A DNA stretch of 64,000 nt from Methyloversatilis universalis (lineage in GTDB: Bacteria; Pseudomonadota; Gammaproteobacteria; Methylococcales; Methylococcaceae). How positions within the stretch are numbered: the first letter of the stretch is position 1; every line of letters starts with the position of its first letter. Below are positions 20,566 through 31,074 of the stretch, one piece after another. The notes under the pieces were generated by a model, which had not been told where the DNA came from, ran no database searches, and saw nothing but the letters and a program-made list of their open reading frames with translations. Made by a program: the position numbers and the translations under genes. The stretch is taken from contig DYIL01000004.1 of NCBI GenBank assembly GCA_020723665.1, positions 62,001-126,000 of the forward strand. The letters run 5' to 3'.

Positions 20566-22575
20566 TCATTGGAGCATGGGTTCAGCGGTACCGCGTGATG
20601 GCGATTCGACACGCGGCTCCATCTTGTGGATGATTTCCTTGATTTCCTCGCCGCTGACGACTTCCCGGTCCTGCAAGATTCGGGCGATTTCATCCAGCGT
20701 TGCGCGCCGTTCGGTAAGAATCTCCCGGGCCCTTCGCTGCCCTTCCTCGATCAGTTCCCTGACCTCGGAGTCGATCAGGCGCGCGGTTTCCTCGCTGAAA
20801 TTGCGTTCCTCGGTCCCTTCGATGTTGAGGTACGCCAGTTGCTGCCTTTTGCCGTAGGTAAGGGGGCCGAGTTTTTTGCTCATGCCCAATTGGCAGACCA
20901 TCGCGCGCGCGATTTCGCTGGCTTTTTCCAAATCGTTGTGAGTACCGCTGGATATGTTGCCGAAAACCAGTTCTTCGGCGGTGCGTCCTCCGAGCAGGAT
21001 GGCGATCTTATCGCGGAGTTCATCCTCGGTAGCGAGGAATTTTTCCTCGATGGGCAATTGCAGGGTAAAGCCGAGGGCGGCGGCCCCGCGAGGGATGATG
21101 GAGACCTTGTGTACGGGCTCTCCGGTCGGAACGATTTCGGCCACCAGGGCATGGCCGGATTCGTGATAGGCCACTCGGCGCTTCTCCTGTTCGTTGAGGG
21201 TGCGGCTCTTCTTTTCGGGACCGGCGATGACGCGATCTATGGCCGCCTCGAAATGCCGCATGCCGACCGCTTCCTGGTTTTCGCGCACCGCGATGATGGC
21301 GGCTTCGTTGCAGATGTTGGCGAGGTCCGCGCCGACCAGTCCGGGCGTGCGTTGGGCCACCACGCGGAGATTCACGTCCGGCCCCAGTTTGATGTTGCGG
21401 GTGTGAAGCTGGAGTATGGCCACCCGATCGTCCAGACCGGGCTTGTCGACCACGATCTGCCGGTCGAAGCGGCCCGCGCGTAGCAAGGCTCGGTCCAGGA
21501 TTTCCGGGCGATTGGTGGCCGCCATGACCACCACCCCGATCGAGGGATCGAAGCCGTCCATTTCGGTGAGCAGCTGGTTTAAGGTTTGTTCGCGTTCGTC
21601 ATGGCCGCCCATGACCACCGGACCGCCGCGTGCCCGCCCGATGGCGTCGAGCTCGTCGATGAAAATCATGCACGGCGCTTTTTGCCGCGCTTGTTCGAAC
21701 AGGTCGCGTACCCGCGCTGCACCCACTCCGACGAACATTTCTATGAATTCGGAACCACTGATGTTGAAGAACGGCACGCCGGCCTCGCCGGCCACGGCTC
21801 GCGCCAACAAGGTCTTTCCCGTGCCGGGTGCGCCGACCAGAAGGACTCCCTTCGGCATACGCCCGCCCAGCCGCTGGATACGGGCCGGATTGCGTAAGAA
21901 TTCGATGGTTTCCTTGAGTTCCTGTTTGGCTTCCTCGGCTCCGGCCACGTCCTGAAACGTGACCTTGACTGCCGATTCGGCGTGAATCCGGACGCGACTG
22001 CGGCCGAAGTTCAGAAGCCCGCGTCCGCCGGTCATGCGGCGCGCCATCCAGGTCCAGAGCGCGAACAGGATGCCGATGGGCAGCAGCCAATTGAAGATGA
22101 AGTTGCTCAGCCAGTTGTCGGTGTAGCGAACGGTATATCTGACGCCTTTTTCTTCCAGGGTTTGCGCCAAATCCTGGTTCCATAAGGGCACGGTGACGAA
22201 GCGACGCCGTTCTTCACCGGGAGCTTCGGGTTTCAGATAGCCGGTGATCACTTGGTCCATCACCACCACGTCCTCGACCTGCTGTTCCTGTACGTATTTC
22301 AGAAACTCGCTGTATGGAATTTCGTCCTGCCGGACTTCTTGATAGCCTCGCCAGAAGTAAAGGGTGACCAGGATCAGAAGGAGGTAAAGCCATAGATTGA
22401 GGCGCCACCTGCGTGCGGCCTGTTCGTCGCTTTCATTGCCCGCGCGCGGATTGATTTCGGCGTCACGCTTTCCGATAGCGCCGAGATCTTGCAGATTGTC
22501 CGCGAGCTTCTTCCAAAATTCCTTAACGATCTTGCCAAGGGAATCCAACAAGGAATGTTGTGAGTTCTTATTCAT
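20566..22575 (-). CDS. ftsH: FtsH-family ATP-dependent membrane zinc protease (paralogue)
   Basis: FtsH is an inner-membrane AAA+ metalloprotease that removes misfolded and regulatory proteins. The 669 residues show an unusual polar extension (about 1-58), a membrane helix (about 61-76), a periplasmic domain, a second helix (about 158-176), Walker A GAPGTGKT at 248-255, Walker B IFIDELD at 304-310, and zinc motif HESGH at 471-475. It is not beside rlmE, folP or glmM, the usual housekeeping ftsH context, so it may be a second copy. It is monocistronic and convergent with the GH57 gene. Confidence 0.93.
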   Translation of the reverse strand: MNKNSQHSLLDSLGKIVKEFWKKLADNLQDLGAIGKRDAEINPRAGNESDEQAARRWRLNLWLYLLLILVTLYFWRGYQEVRQDEIPYSEFLKYVQEQQVEDVVVMDQVITGYLKPEAPGEERRRFVTVPLWNQDLAQTLEEKGVRYTVRYTDNWLSNFIFNWLLPIGILFALWTWMARRMTGGRGLLNFGRSRVRIHAESAVKVTFQDVAGAEEAKQELKETIEFLRNPARIQRLGGRMPKGVLLVGAPGTGKTLLARAVAGEAGVPFFNISGSEFIEMFVGVGAARVRDLFEQARQKAPCMIFIDELDAIGRARGGPVVMGGHDEREQTLNQLLTEMDGFDPSIGVVVMAATNRPEILDRALLRAGRFDRQIVVDKPGLDDRVAILQLHTRNIKLGPDVNLRVVAQRTPGLVGADLANICNEAAIIAVRENQEAVGMRHFEAAIDRVIAGPEKKSRTLNEQEKRRVAYHESGHALVAEIVPTGEPVHKVSIIPRGAAALGFTLQLPIEEKFLATEDELRDKIAILLGGRTAEELVFGNISSGTHNDLEKASEIARAMVCQLGMSKKLGPLTYGKRQQLAYLNIEGTEERNFSEETARLIDSEVRELIEEGQRRAREILTERRATLDEIARILQDREVVSGEEIKEIIHKMEPRVESPSRGTAEPMLQ

Positions 22576-22680
22576 AGCGTTCTCCCAATGGAACTGCGGG
22601 ATAGCCGACGGTTACAGTTTCGAACCCGAGGGGCGCGATTGGTTCCGCCGATGGCGGAACGCATTACCACGCTCCGTTTG

Positions 22681-22760
22681 GAGCCTATCCCAGCAGGTCT
22701 CAAAACCCTTCGACGGGACTGTCGAAGGGCTCTGGGCGAACGGCCTACGGCGATAGGCTC
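22681..22760. repeat. Nested palindromic (REP-like) unit upstream of ftsH
   Basis: An outer perfect 9-bp pair, GAGCCTATC at 22681-22689 and GATAGGCTC at 22752-22760, encloses an inner 9-bp stem, CCCTTCGAC-GGGACT-GTCGAAGGG at 22706-22729. The CCCTTCGAC core recurs in other intergenic gaps of this window. It lies in the 194-base gap between the tolC-like stop and the ftsH start on the same strand. Confidence 0.6.
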
Positions 22761-22769
22761 TTGGTCCTG

Positions 22770-24134
22770 TCATAGCCCGGGGTCGTCCGGATTTGCGACA
22801 TTCTTGCGAGAATTTGGCCTTAGCCACTCATTGACGATCGCGAAGTCGGCTGGATTCAAAGTGCCGGCAGCCTGTTTGAGCGTCAGACTGTTGATGATGT
22901 AGTCATAGCGCGCCCTCGCGTAATCGCGCTTGGTCCGAAACAGATTGCGCTGTTCGGCGAGGACGTCGACCATGGTTCGCGTGCCAACCTCCAATCCCGC
23001 CTCGGTCGCTTCCACGGCGCTTTGCGACGATACGACGGCCGCTTCGAGGGCTTTTACCTGACTGATGGCCGACAGAATACCACGGTAGGCATCTTTTACC
23101 TGACGTTGGATGGAGCGCCGGACGCCGTCCAGGTTTTCCTGGGCCGCCTCGTATTCGTGGCGGGCCTGGCGGACCCGCGAATTGACGCCGCCGCCCGCGA
23201 ACATGGGCACGTTGACCCGCATTCCGATGATTTGATACTCGGTGGGTATGCCCCGCGGCCGATTGGTGTCGGTGAATCCGGCCGAGCCGACCAGATCCAT
23301 GGACGGAAGATGGCCCGCGAACTGGAGGTCGATACCCTTTTTCGCCACTAGGCTGCGGTTTTCGGCCGCGACGATACCGGGGTTGCGCTGTTGCGCCAAG
23401 TCGGCCCAATTTTCGATGTTTTCGGGGTCCGGGCCTTTCAACGGAATTTCCTCGGCGAGTTCCGCGAGAATGAGGTCGAATTCCCCGATGATTTCCCGCA
23501 ACGTTTCCCGCGCGTTGTCCAGTTGATTTTCGGCCTGTATCACGTTGGCGCGGGCCTGATCGTAGCCGGCTTGGGCTTCATGCACGTCGGTTATGGCGAT
23601 GAGTCCCACCTCGAAACGCGCCTTGGCCTGTTCGAGCTGCTGCTCGATGGCGCGCTGCTCGGCCCGGGCGAACTCGAGGCTGTCTTGGGCGAACAGTACA
23701 TCGAAATAGGCGCGCGCGGTGCGTAGCATCAGATTTTGTTGTTCCGCGGCGTAATTGGCTTCGGCCTCGGCGATTTGATTGTCCGCCTGGCTGAGCTGCA
23801 CCCAGTACTCGTGATGATAAATCGGTTGCGTCAAATTGATGCTGGCGGCGCTATTCCAGAACCCGAGATTCCTGCCGCCAGCGATGAAGGCCAGCACTGA
23901 TTCCTCAAACTTCGACAGCACCGAGTTGCGGTTGAGTTCGCCGGTAATCGACAAAGTCGGCAACAGGCGGGCGACGCTTTGGGGCTTGGCTTCCAGCACG
24001 GCGTTGCGGGTGGCTTCCGCTTCGCGCAGTCTGGGATCGCGTTGCAGCGCGAGTTCCAGGGTCTGCAACAGATCTTGCGCGTTCGCGGCTGTCGTCGCCA
24101 GGAAGGATACAGCGAGCAAGAGACTTTTTTTCAT
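22770..24134 (-). CDS. tolC: TolC-family outer-membrane channel protein
   Basis: TolC-type proteins form trimeric channel-tunnels for type I secretion and RND or ABC efflux. The 454-residue protein has a signal peptide (MKKSLLLAVSFLATTAANA, about 1-20). Two structurally similar halves follow, with long coiled helices and strand pairs such as SINLTQPIYHHEYWVQLSQAD and INVPMFAGGGVNSRVRQA. Its start overlaps the dnaE stop (ATGA). No efflux pump genes are adjacent, so its partner is unknown. Confidence 0.9.
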   Translation of the reverse strand: MKKSLLLAVSFLATTAANAQDLLQTLELALQRDPRLREAEATRNAVLEAKPQSVARLLPTLSITGELNRNSVLSKFEESVLAFIAGGRNLGFWNSAASINLTQPIYHHEYWVQLSQADNQIAEAEANYAAEQQNLMLRTARAYFDVLFAQDSLEFARAEQRAIEQQLEQAKARFEVGLIAITDVHEAQAGYDQARANVIQAENQLDNARETLREIIGEFDLILAELAEEIPLKGPDPENIENWADLAQQRNPGIVAAENRSLVAKKGIDLQFAGHLPSMDLVGSAGFTDTNRPRGIPTEYQIIGMRVNVPMFAGGGVNSRVRQARHEYEAAQENLDGVRRSIQRQVKDAYRGILSAISQVKALEAAVVSSQSAVEATEAGLEVGTRTMVDVLAEQRNLFRTKRDYARARYDYIINSLTLKQAAGTLNPADFAIVNEWLRPNSRKNVANPDDPGL

Positions 24135-27100
24135 TGGTATTGCAGTTTCACTTTATCCATTCCGACACGCTTTTGCAGGCGCGCGAGGAGTTCGTCGCCG
24201 GGATACACGCGCCAGCTTTCGCCGAGCTGAATCGTCGTCTGCGCGGTCCTCCCCCGATATCCGATAAAAATCGGACAGGGGCCCCCGCGGAACGGCGCGA
24301 GCAGATCGACCAGTTCGTCGACCCACTGGTCTCCGGCTTGATTGAAGTTCGTGCCGGACGAGGGCCATTGAATGAAAAGATGTTTGGCAAAGTGTGCTCG
24401 CGCCTGCGCCATGGTGAACAGATTTTCCGCCGTGAGACGGAGCTGACCGGCATAGTCGTCGAAACTCAGATTGCCCTCGACGACGAGCAGGGTGTCCTTC
24501 ACCAAGTGCTCGCGGTATTTCTCTAGGACCTCCGAAAACACCGCGACTTCCAGCCTTCCCGTCCGATCGTCCAGGGTGGCGAAGGCTATGCGCTTGCCGT
24601 TCTTGTTCTGCCGAGTGCGAAGCTCCACGACCAGCCCCGCGACCACCGCGCGTATTTCCCGCCGCCCCGTCGGCCCCCGCTCGTTGTCGAGGGACAACTC
24701 TCCGAGACGGGCAGTGACGAAGTGCTGGATCTCGGATTCGTAAGGGCCGATCGGATGGCCGGTGAGATAAAGCCCCAGCGTCATTTTTTCATACGCCAGC
24801 CGCTCGTCTTCCGGCCACGGCTCGACGACCACCGCTACGCGCGGTGTATCTTCGGCCGCTGCCGGTCCTCCGAGCCCGAATAGATCATCCTGCCCGGTTG
24901 CGGCCATGGCGCCGTGCTGTTCGGCGGCCTTGATCGCATCCGACAGCTCCGCCATGTGACGCGCGCGATTCGGATCGATGGAATCCAGCGTGCCGGAACG
25001 GATCAGGGCTTCGATCACCCGGCGGTTCGCCTTGCGCAGATCGACCCGGCGGCAGAAGTCGTACAGATCCGCGAATGTTCCGCCCCTTTTCCGCTCCTCC
25101 AGAATGTCGCGGATAGCGGTTTCGCCGACGCCCTTGATCGCGCCGAGACCGTACAGAATCGTGCGCTCGTTGAGCACCGCGAACCGGTATTCGGAGCGGT
25201 TGATATCGGGCGGCTGAACCGCCAGCTTCATTTCCCGGCACTCTTCGATCAGCACGACGACCTTATCGGTGTTGTCCATATCCGAGGACAGCACTGCCGC
25301 CATGAACGCGGCCGGGAAATGGGCCTTGAGCCAGGCGGTCTGGTAGGAGACTAGGGCATAGGCCGCCGAATGTGACTTGTTGAAGCCGTAGCCGGCGAAC
25401 TTCTCCATGAGGTCGAAGATGTAGCCGGCGATATTTTCGTCGACACCCTTCCGGATCGCGCCGGACACGAAGATTTCCCGCTGCTTGGCCATTTCCTCGG
25501 GCTTCTTCTTGCCCATGGCGCGGCGCAAGAGGTCGGCTCCGCCGAGGGTGTAGCCGGCCATGTCGCGGGCGATTTGCATCACCTGCTCCTGATAGACGAT
25601 GACGCCGTTGGTAGGTTTCAGGATGGGCTCGAGAATGGGGTGCGGGTATTCCGCCTTGGTGCGGCCGTGCTTGACGTTGATATAGTCGTCGACCATGCCC
25701 GATTGCAGCGGTCCCGGACGGAACAGCGCCACCAGTGCGATGATGTCCTCGAAGCAGTCCGGTTGCAGGCGCCGGATCAGGTCCTTCATACCACGCGATT
25801 CGAGCTGGAAGACGGCGGTGGTCTGGCAGTTCTTGAGCAGATTATAGGTGTCGAGGTCGTCGAGGGGGATCTGGGTGATATCGACCGGCGGCTCGCCTTT
25901 TTCGGCCCGCTGCTTGTTGATGGTATCCAGGGCCCAGTCGATGATTGTTAGGGTTCTAAGTCCCAGAAAGTCGAACTTCACCAGGCCGACGGCTTCGACG
26001 TCGTCCTTGTCGAACTGGGTCACCAGGTTTTCGCCGCCCGGTTCGCAGTACAGCGGAGAAAAATCGATCAGCTGGGAAGGCGCGATGACGACGCCGCCGG
26101 CATGTTTGCCGGCGTTCCGCGTGATGCCTTCGAGCGATTTGGCGAGGTCGATCAGCGTTCGGACCTCCTCGTCGCTTTCATACAGCTTTCTGAGGTCTTC
26201 GCTGTCGCTGAGGGCCTTGTCCAAGGTGATGCCCAACTCGAACGGAATCAGCTTGGCGATCTTGTCCACGAAGCCGTAGGAATGGCCCAGGACCCGGCCT
26301 ACGTCGCGCACCACCGCCTTGGCCGCCATACTGCCGTAGGTGATGATCTGAGACACGCGGTCGCGCCCGTATTTGCGCGCCACGTAATCGATGACCTCGT
26401 CGCGGCGCTCCATGCAGAAGTCCACGTCGAAGTCGGGCATGGATACGCGCTCGGGGTTCAGGAAGCGCTCGAACAATAGATCGAACTCGATGGGATCGAG
26501 ATCGGTGATCTTGAGCGCGTAAGCCACCAGCGAACCCGCGCCCGATCCGCGCCCCGGGCCCACCGGAATGCCGTTTCTCTTGGCCCATTGGATGAAATCG
26601 GCCACGATCAGGAAATAGCCGGGGAAATCCATCTGGTTGATCACCGAGATTTCCAGCTCAAGCCGCTCTTCGTAGCGCTTGCGCCGTTCCTCCAAAGTCC
26701 CTTTGCCGGTGGGCGGGCGGACGGCCAGACGCTCCTTCAGTCCTTTGCGCGACTCCTCGGCGAAGAACTCTGCCGTCGTCATGCCCTCCGGTACTGGGAA
26801 TTGGGGCAGAAAGTTTTTGCCCAGGGTGAGTTCCAGATTGCAGCGCTTGGCGATCTCCACCGTGTTTTCCAGGGCTTCCGGAATATCGGCGAACAACTGT
26901 TCCATTTCCTCGGGACTCTTGAGGTACTGCTGCTCGCTGTAATCCCGCGGCCGGCGCGGATCGTCCAGTACCCGGCCCTGATGGATGCAAACCCGGGCTT
27001 CGTGGGCTTCGAATTCCGATGGGCTGATGAAGCGCACGTCGTTGGTCGCGACCACCGGCGCATCGAATTCGATCGCGAGATTCACGGCGCCTTCGATGTA

Positions 27101-27649
27101 TTCCTCTTCGTTCGCACGCCCGGTGCGCTGCAGTTCGAGGTAAAAGCGCTGATCGAAAACCTTGAGCCAATGTTCGAGCAGGCGCTTGGCTTCACCGGTA
27201 TTGCCCGCCAGCAAAGCCTGACCGATATCGCCCCGGCGCCCCCCGGACAAGGCTAAGAGCCCTTCGTTTCTTTCTTCCAGCCACTCCGGCATCAACTGCG
27301 GCACGCCCTGATGCTGGTTCTCCCGATAGCTGCGGGAAATCAGCTCCGTCAGGGTGCGGTAGCCCACGGCATTCTGCACGTACAGCGTGAACGCGTACGG
27401 TAAGGCCGGCTCCGCGTGGTTGTAAAGCAGCACATCGGCTCCGGCGACGGGTTTCACGCCTTCGGCCAGCGCGGCTTTGTAGAATTTGACCAGGGCGAAC
27501 AAATTGGACTGGTCGGTCACCGCCACCGCCGGCATACCGAGCGCCGCCGTGCGCTTGACCAGGACCTTCACATCGACCAGGCCGTCGACCAGGGAATATT
27601 CGGTATGGACGCGGAGGTGAATGAAACGAGGATCGAAAGCTTCTGTCAT
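24131..27649 (-). CDS. dnaE: DNA polymerase III alpha subunit
   Basis: This is the catalytic subunit of the replicative polymerase. The 1172 residues match the DnaE1 length. An N-terminal PHP domain opens HLRVHTEYSLVDGLVD. The polymerase active site carries PDFDVDFCMERR with the two Asp near 402-404, close to E. coli D401/D403. A helix-hairpin-helix region, an OB fold and a C-terminal tau-binding region follow. The gene is coupled to the tolC-like gene by ATGA. The decayed restriction island begins 92 bases upstream of its start. Confidence 0.97.
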   Translation of the reverse strand: MTEAFDPRFIHLRVHTEYSLVDGLVDVKVLVKRTAALGMPAVAVTDQSNLFALVKFYKAALAEGVKPVAGADVLLYNHAEPALPYAFTLYVQNAVGYRTLTELISRSYRENQHQGVPQLMPEWLEERNEGLLALSGGRRGDIGQALLAGNTGEAKRLLEHWLKVFDQRFYLELQRTGRANEEEYIEGAVNLAIEFDAPVVATNDVRFISPSEFEAHEARVCIHQGRVLDDPRRPRDYSEQQYLKSPEEMEQLFADIPEALENTVEIAKRCNLELTLGKNFLPQFPVPEGMTTAEFFAEESRKGLKERLAVRPPTGKGTLEERRKRYEERLELEISVINQMDFPGYFLIVADFIQWAKRNGIPVGPGRGSGAGSLVAYALKITDLDPIEFDLLFERFLNPERVSMPDFDVDFCMERRDEVIDYVARKYGRDRVSQIITYGSMAAKAVVRDVGRVLGHSYGFVDKIAKLIPFELGITLDKALSDSEDLRKLYESDEEVRTLIDLAKSLEGITRNAGKHAGGVVIAPSQLIDFSPLYCEPGGENLVTQFDKDDVEAVGLVKFDFLGLRTLTIIDWALDTINKQRAEKGEPPVDITQIPLDDLDTYNLLKNCQTTAVFQLESRGMKDLIRRLQPDCFEDIIALVALFRPGPLQSGMVDDYINVKHGRTKAEYPHPILEPILKPTNGVIVYQEQVMQIARDMAGYTLGGADLLRRAMGKKKPEEMAKQREIFVSGAIRKGVDENIAGYIFDLMEKFAGYGFNKSHSAAYALVSYQTAWLKAHFPAAFMAAVLSSDMDNTDKVVVLIEECREMKLAVQPPDINRSEYRFAVLNERTILYGLGAIKGVGETAIRDILEERKRGGTFADLYDFCRRVDLRKANRRVIEALIRSGTLDSIDPNRARHMAELSDAIKAAEQHGAMAATGQDDLFGLGGPAAAEDTPRVAVVVEPWPEDERLAYEKMTLGLYLTGHPIGPYESEIQHFVTARLGELSLDNERGPTGRREIRAVVAGLVVELRTRQNKNGKRIAFATLDDRTGRLEVAVFSEVLEKYREHLVKDTLLVVEGNLSFDDYAGQLRLTAENLFTMAQARAHFAKHLFIQWPSSGTNFNQAGDQWVDELVDLLAPFRGGPCPIFIGYRGRTAQTTIQLGESWRVYPGDELLARLQKRVGMDKVKLQYQ

Positions 27650-27741
27650 GAAGGTCGGTTCGCTTGCAGGTTGTCGTCTGATTCGAGAGATGGATTCCTC
27701 ACGTTCTATCGACGCTTTTTGGCGGAGCGGAATCGGTGCAA

Positions 27742-30405
27742 CTAAATCAACGTACAGTTCGCCATCAACCCCTGAAGTGTTGCCGATCCGGTAATCCGAT
27801 CATCCGGGATAAGCAGATAGGTCCAGGGTTTACCGCCGCATTCAGCGGCATGCTGACTAGCCGCCCGACACCACTTCACAGCGGCCTGAGTTTCCACTAC
27901 GAAGTCCGGCTCGTAACTTTCCCCGGAACGATATTCGATCTGGAATTGTGCCCGGCCCGGCTTAATCCACTTCTCAACCTGCTTTTCGCTGTCGATCAGG
28001 ACGGCGAAACGCCGTTCCGGGTCGGAGTCGAATTTCTGCAAAATGTAACAGCACTTCTGAAAGCCGCCGAATATCTGCCGGCGGGTTTCCGAAACGGGCG
28101 AGACGGTCTGCCGAAAATCCCGTGCTCTTTGGCCCGGCACGATATTCAGCGGTTGCGGCTGGAGCAACACAAACCCCCGCGTGACCCGGATATCATAGTC
28201 GTTTTCGCCCAGCGGCGTTTCTTCATAGTGCTCCATCATTTGATGAAAGATGAAGTCGGCGAGCCGCCGACCGCTACGCAGCAACACGTTTTCCACATCC
28301 GCGTAGCTCGATAGATACGAGCGGATACGGTCGACGACCTGTCCGGCCAGTTTGTAGAGGAGATCGGCCTTAGTGTCGTAATCGACTTCATCGCGATCGA
28401 CCAGATAGCGGACAAGATAGTCCTCCAAGCGGTCCTCCTGAGCTTCGCCTGCCGTCCTGGCGAGATTGGTCCGGACTTCGGTGCGGATCGTCTGAATCAC
28501 TAAACCGTCGTCGACCGGATGGAAATTGATGGTATTCAGGTCTTTGAGATCAAAATCCCGGAAGGTAAAACAGACTTGACGTTTCGGGATCACCACAATC
28601 TGGGGAATGGATATCGTGCGTTTGGCCACGGTTTCGGTCACCGAAACCACGATGTCATCGACGCGCGGCGCGTCGTCGAATCCTTCCGGGTTCCTCTGGA
28701 GTGGCTGGAGTAATTCCCGAACCTCCCGGCCGATTTGTTCCTTGACCTCCGGCTTTCGCAGTTCCGCCACGTCCGCCAGACGGCGCTCATACTTCCGGAT
28801 GACTTCCAAGGTAACTTCAGCGGTGCGCCGCTCTTCGGCGTTGCGGAATGTATAAACGGTCGGAGGCGACTCTGAGACGCCGGGCAGGCTCATTTCACCG
28901 CCCAAGATCAGCGTTTCGGCCATGGATTTCGATTCGACCAGGCTGGCTCCGGCAGCGGAGACCTCGCCGCCATCCCCGATCACGATTTGCTTCAGAACAA
29001 TGGAGCCGGGCTCTTTGGCTTTCTTGATGATTTCATCGAAGCGCTCATGGGCGATAACGGTCAACCGGTCCACTGCCGCGAATTCGTCGTCATCCCCGCG
29101 CGAGACCCGTGCGCCATAAGGCAAGCGCAGGCCGCGCCCAAGCGTTTGTTCTGTGAGAATGTCCGACGCGGAGGCCCGTAAGGGCACAATGGTGTACAAG
29201 TTGGTGACGTCCCAGCCTTCCTTGAGCTTGTTGACATGGATGACGATCTCGGTGCGCCCGTCCTGCTCCAAAGCCACTAACCGTTCCGTGGCTTCTTCGC
29301 TTTCCTCTCCGCGCAGGGCCGAATGCACTTCGGCCACCTTGCCCTTGAAGCGCGCCTGAAAGAACTCTTCGGATTCGATGAAGGTCCGCAGCCGCTTGGC
29401 GTGCTCGGTATTCTGGGCCACCACCAGAATGAAGGGATGCACTTTGGGTCGCCCGGTGACGCGGTGATAGCGGTCCAGTTCGACCGCTACGTGGTCGTGG
29501 TGATGTACTGCATCTTCCAGCTTGATCCGCTCCAAGTCCTCTTCTGCAACCGATTTAGGATCGAAATTGGCGCGAGTGGCGACGGCAGGCTCCTTCACGA
29601 AACCATCGGCCATGGCCTCGCCCAAGCCGTACCGATAAACGACGTTGCGGAAGGGTACTGAATTCGCCCCGACGGTTTTCGGGGTGGCGGTCAACTCCAG
29701 CCCGAGAATCGGTCTCAAGCCATCAATGGCTTTCGCCCCGGCGCTGGCCCGGTAGCGGTGGGCCTCATCCATGATCAGGACCAGATCATCCAGCTTGGCG
29801 AGATAGTCGTAGTAGCTTTCGCCGATGGTCTCCTGAAGGCGCTTCATCTTGGGCCGGCCGCGCGGCCCTTCTTCCTTGTTGATCTTGTCGATGTTGAAGA
29901 TGTTGATATGCACATCCGAACCGAACAGGTCCGTCGACCGCCCGTCATCCAGGCGTACGCCGCGCCCGCTCTCGTAGTTGTCGCCGGTAATCAGTAAGGG
30001 CGGATTCTGGGCGAACTCGGCGATGCCCTTAAAGACGTACTTCGGATGGTGGGGCGAAAAGTCGCCGATTAGCTTTTCGTAAATGGTCTTGTTCGGGGCA
30101 AGGACAAAGAAATGGCGGCTCCGACCCGTGAGGTACAGATAGGCAATAAAGGCGCCCATGAGTCGGGTCTTGCCCACGCCGGTCGCTAGGGCAAAACACA
30201 GGGAGGGGAATTCCCGCTCGAAGTCCTCCACCTGGGGGAGGCCGCGCTCCCTGCAAATGGCCCGGACGGTTTCGGCCGTTATCAGTGTGGCGCCATTGGT
30301 GAGACTTACCCCGTCCAAGACTTCGGCCAGGATCTCCAGAGAATCCGCCTGGGGCTTGCGAAGCGACAGGCGTTGAGTAACGGTACGAAGGGTACGCTCG
30401 GCCAT
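27742..30405 (-). CDS. Type III restriction enzyme Res subunit, nuclease core apparently deleted
   Basis: The 887 residues form an SF2 helicase: Walker A ATGVGKT at 74-80, DEAH at 213-216, a TATPKT motif III region, and QTLGRGLRLP as motif VI. Near the C-terminus the PD part of a PD-(D/E)xK nuclease is visible (YEPDFVVET, 832-839) but is followed directly by QAAVKWCRAAS. In Res homologues I remember, about 23-26 residues carrying the second acidic residue and Lys lie here. GGAGGG precedes the ATG, and the mod remnant ends 3 bases upstream. It is likely helicase-proficient but unable to cut. Confidence 0.85.
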   Translation of the reverse strand: MAERTLRTVTQRLSLRKPQADSLEILAEVLDGVSLTNGATLITAETVRAICRERGLPQVEDFEREFPSLCFALATGVGKTRLMGAFIAYLYLTGRSRHFFVLAPNKTIYEKLIGDFSPHHPKYVFKGIAEFAQNPPLLITGDNYESGRGVRLDDGRSTDLFGSDVHINIFNIDKINKEEGPRGRPKMKRLQETIGESYYDYLAKLDDLVLIMDEAHRYRASAGAKAIDGLRPILGLELTATPKTVGANSVPFRNVVYRYGLGEAMADGFVKEPAVATRANFDPKSVAEEDLERIKLEDAVHHHDHVAVELDRYHRVTGRPKVHPFILVVAQNTEHAKRLRTFIESEEFFQARFKGKVAEVHSALRGEESEEATERLVALEQDGRTEIVIHVNKLKEGWDVTNLYTIVPLRASASDILTEQTLGRGLRLPYGARVSRGDDDEFAAVDRLTVIAHERFDEIIKKAKEPGSIVLKQIVIGDGGEVSAAGASLVESKSMAETLILGGEMSLPGVSESPPTVYTFRNAEERRTAEVTLEVIRKYERRLADVAELRKPEVKEQIGREVRELLQPLQRNPEGFDDAPRVDDIVVSVTETVAKRTISIPQIVVIPKRQVCFTFRDFDLKDLNTINFHPVDDGLVIQTIRTEVRTNLARTAGEAQEDRLEDYLVRYLVDRDEVDYDTKADLLYKLAGQVVDRIRSYLSSYADVENVLLRSGRRLADFIFHQMMEHYEETPLGENDYDIRVTRGFVLLQPQPLNIVPGQRARDFRQTVSPVSETRRQIFGGFQKCCYILQKFDSDPERRFAVLIDSEKQVEKWIKPGRAQFQIEYRSGESYEPDFVVETQAAVKWCRAASQHAAECGGKPWTYLLIPDDRITGSATLQGLMANCTLI

Positions 30406-30408
30406 GGC

Positions 30409-31074
30409 TTAGCCCTCCCCTTCACCGAACAGATCGGGATGAACCGGCCCCCGCTTTTTCCGTTTTGGCGGTGGGAGTTCCTCGCGCGGTTGGGCCATGG
30501 GCAGGTTGGCGACGTTCAGGCTGTAATCGTCATGGCCCCATTCGCACTTGCGCAGCACGGCGTGGGGAATCTTCTTCACGGTCAGGTTGGGGAACGCATC
30601 CAGGTTCGAGCTGCGGAATGCTTTGCAGCAGACCAACAGGCTTCGCTCCTCGCCGACTTCCTCTGCAATGGCCCGAAGCTGGTCATGGGTCAAGCTTTGG
30701 GTTGACATAGATGAAATCCCGTTCCGATGAAGTGCCGTGTTGCCAGTAGTGCCGTTCTGATGGGGCATAGGTGTAGCCCATCAGCTTGCACACCGCCTCG
30801 GCCAGCATGGCGGGGTTGTATTGCCGGCTGATGATCCAGTTGCCCCAGCGATCCTTTTCCAGAAGGGACGGTGCCAGCCGGTAATAGCGGAAACCCCCGC
30901 CGCCACCCCAGTTCACGGCTTGGGTGATGCCGCCGGGGTCTTCGCCGTCAATGACCTTTTTCAGCCGGGGGATGATATGGGTATGGCAGTGTTCCCCCAA
31001 TTCCACCATGATCCAGCGCCGGCCCATTTCGTGCGCGACGGCGCCGGTGGTGCCGGAGCCGGCGAAGGATGATA
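30409..31074 (-). pseudogene. Type III DNA methyltransferase (mod), 5'-deleted and frameshifted remnant
   Basis: Two open segments in different frames together give the C-terminal third of a type III Mod. The upstream one begins at the SAM-binding motif (SSFAGSGTTGAVAHEM) and runs MGRRWIMVELGEH to RDFIYVN. The second resumes with STQSLTHDQLRAI and ends at 30409 with KRGPVHPDLFGEGEG. The frame changes near 30712-30720, consistent with a one-base indel. Nothing resembling the N-terminal two thirds is present; the sequence instead runs into a HEPN gene. Without a methylase the neighbouring Res cannot act as a normal type III system. Confidence 0.85.
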
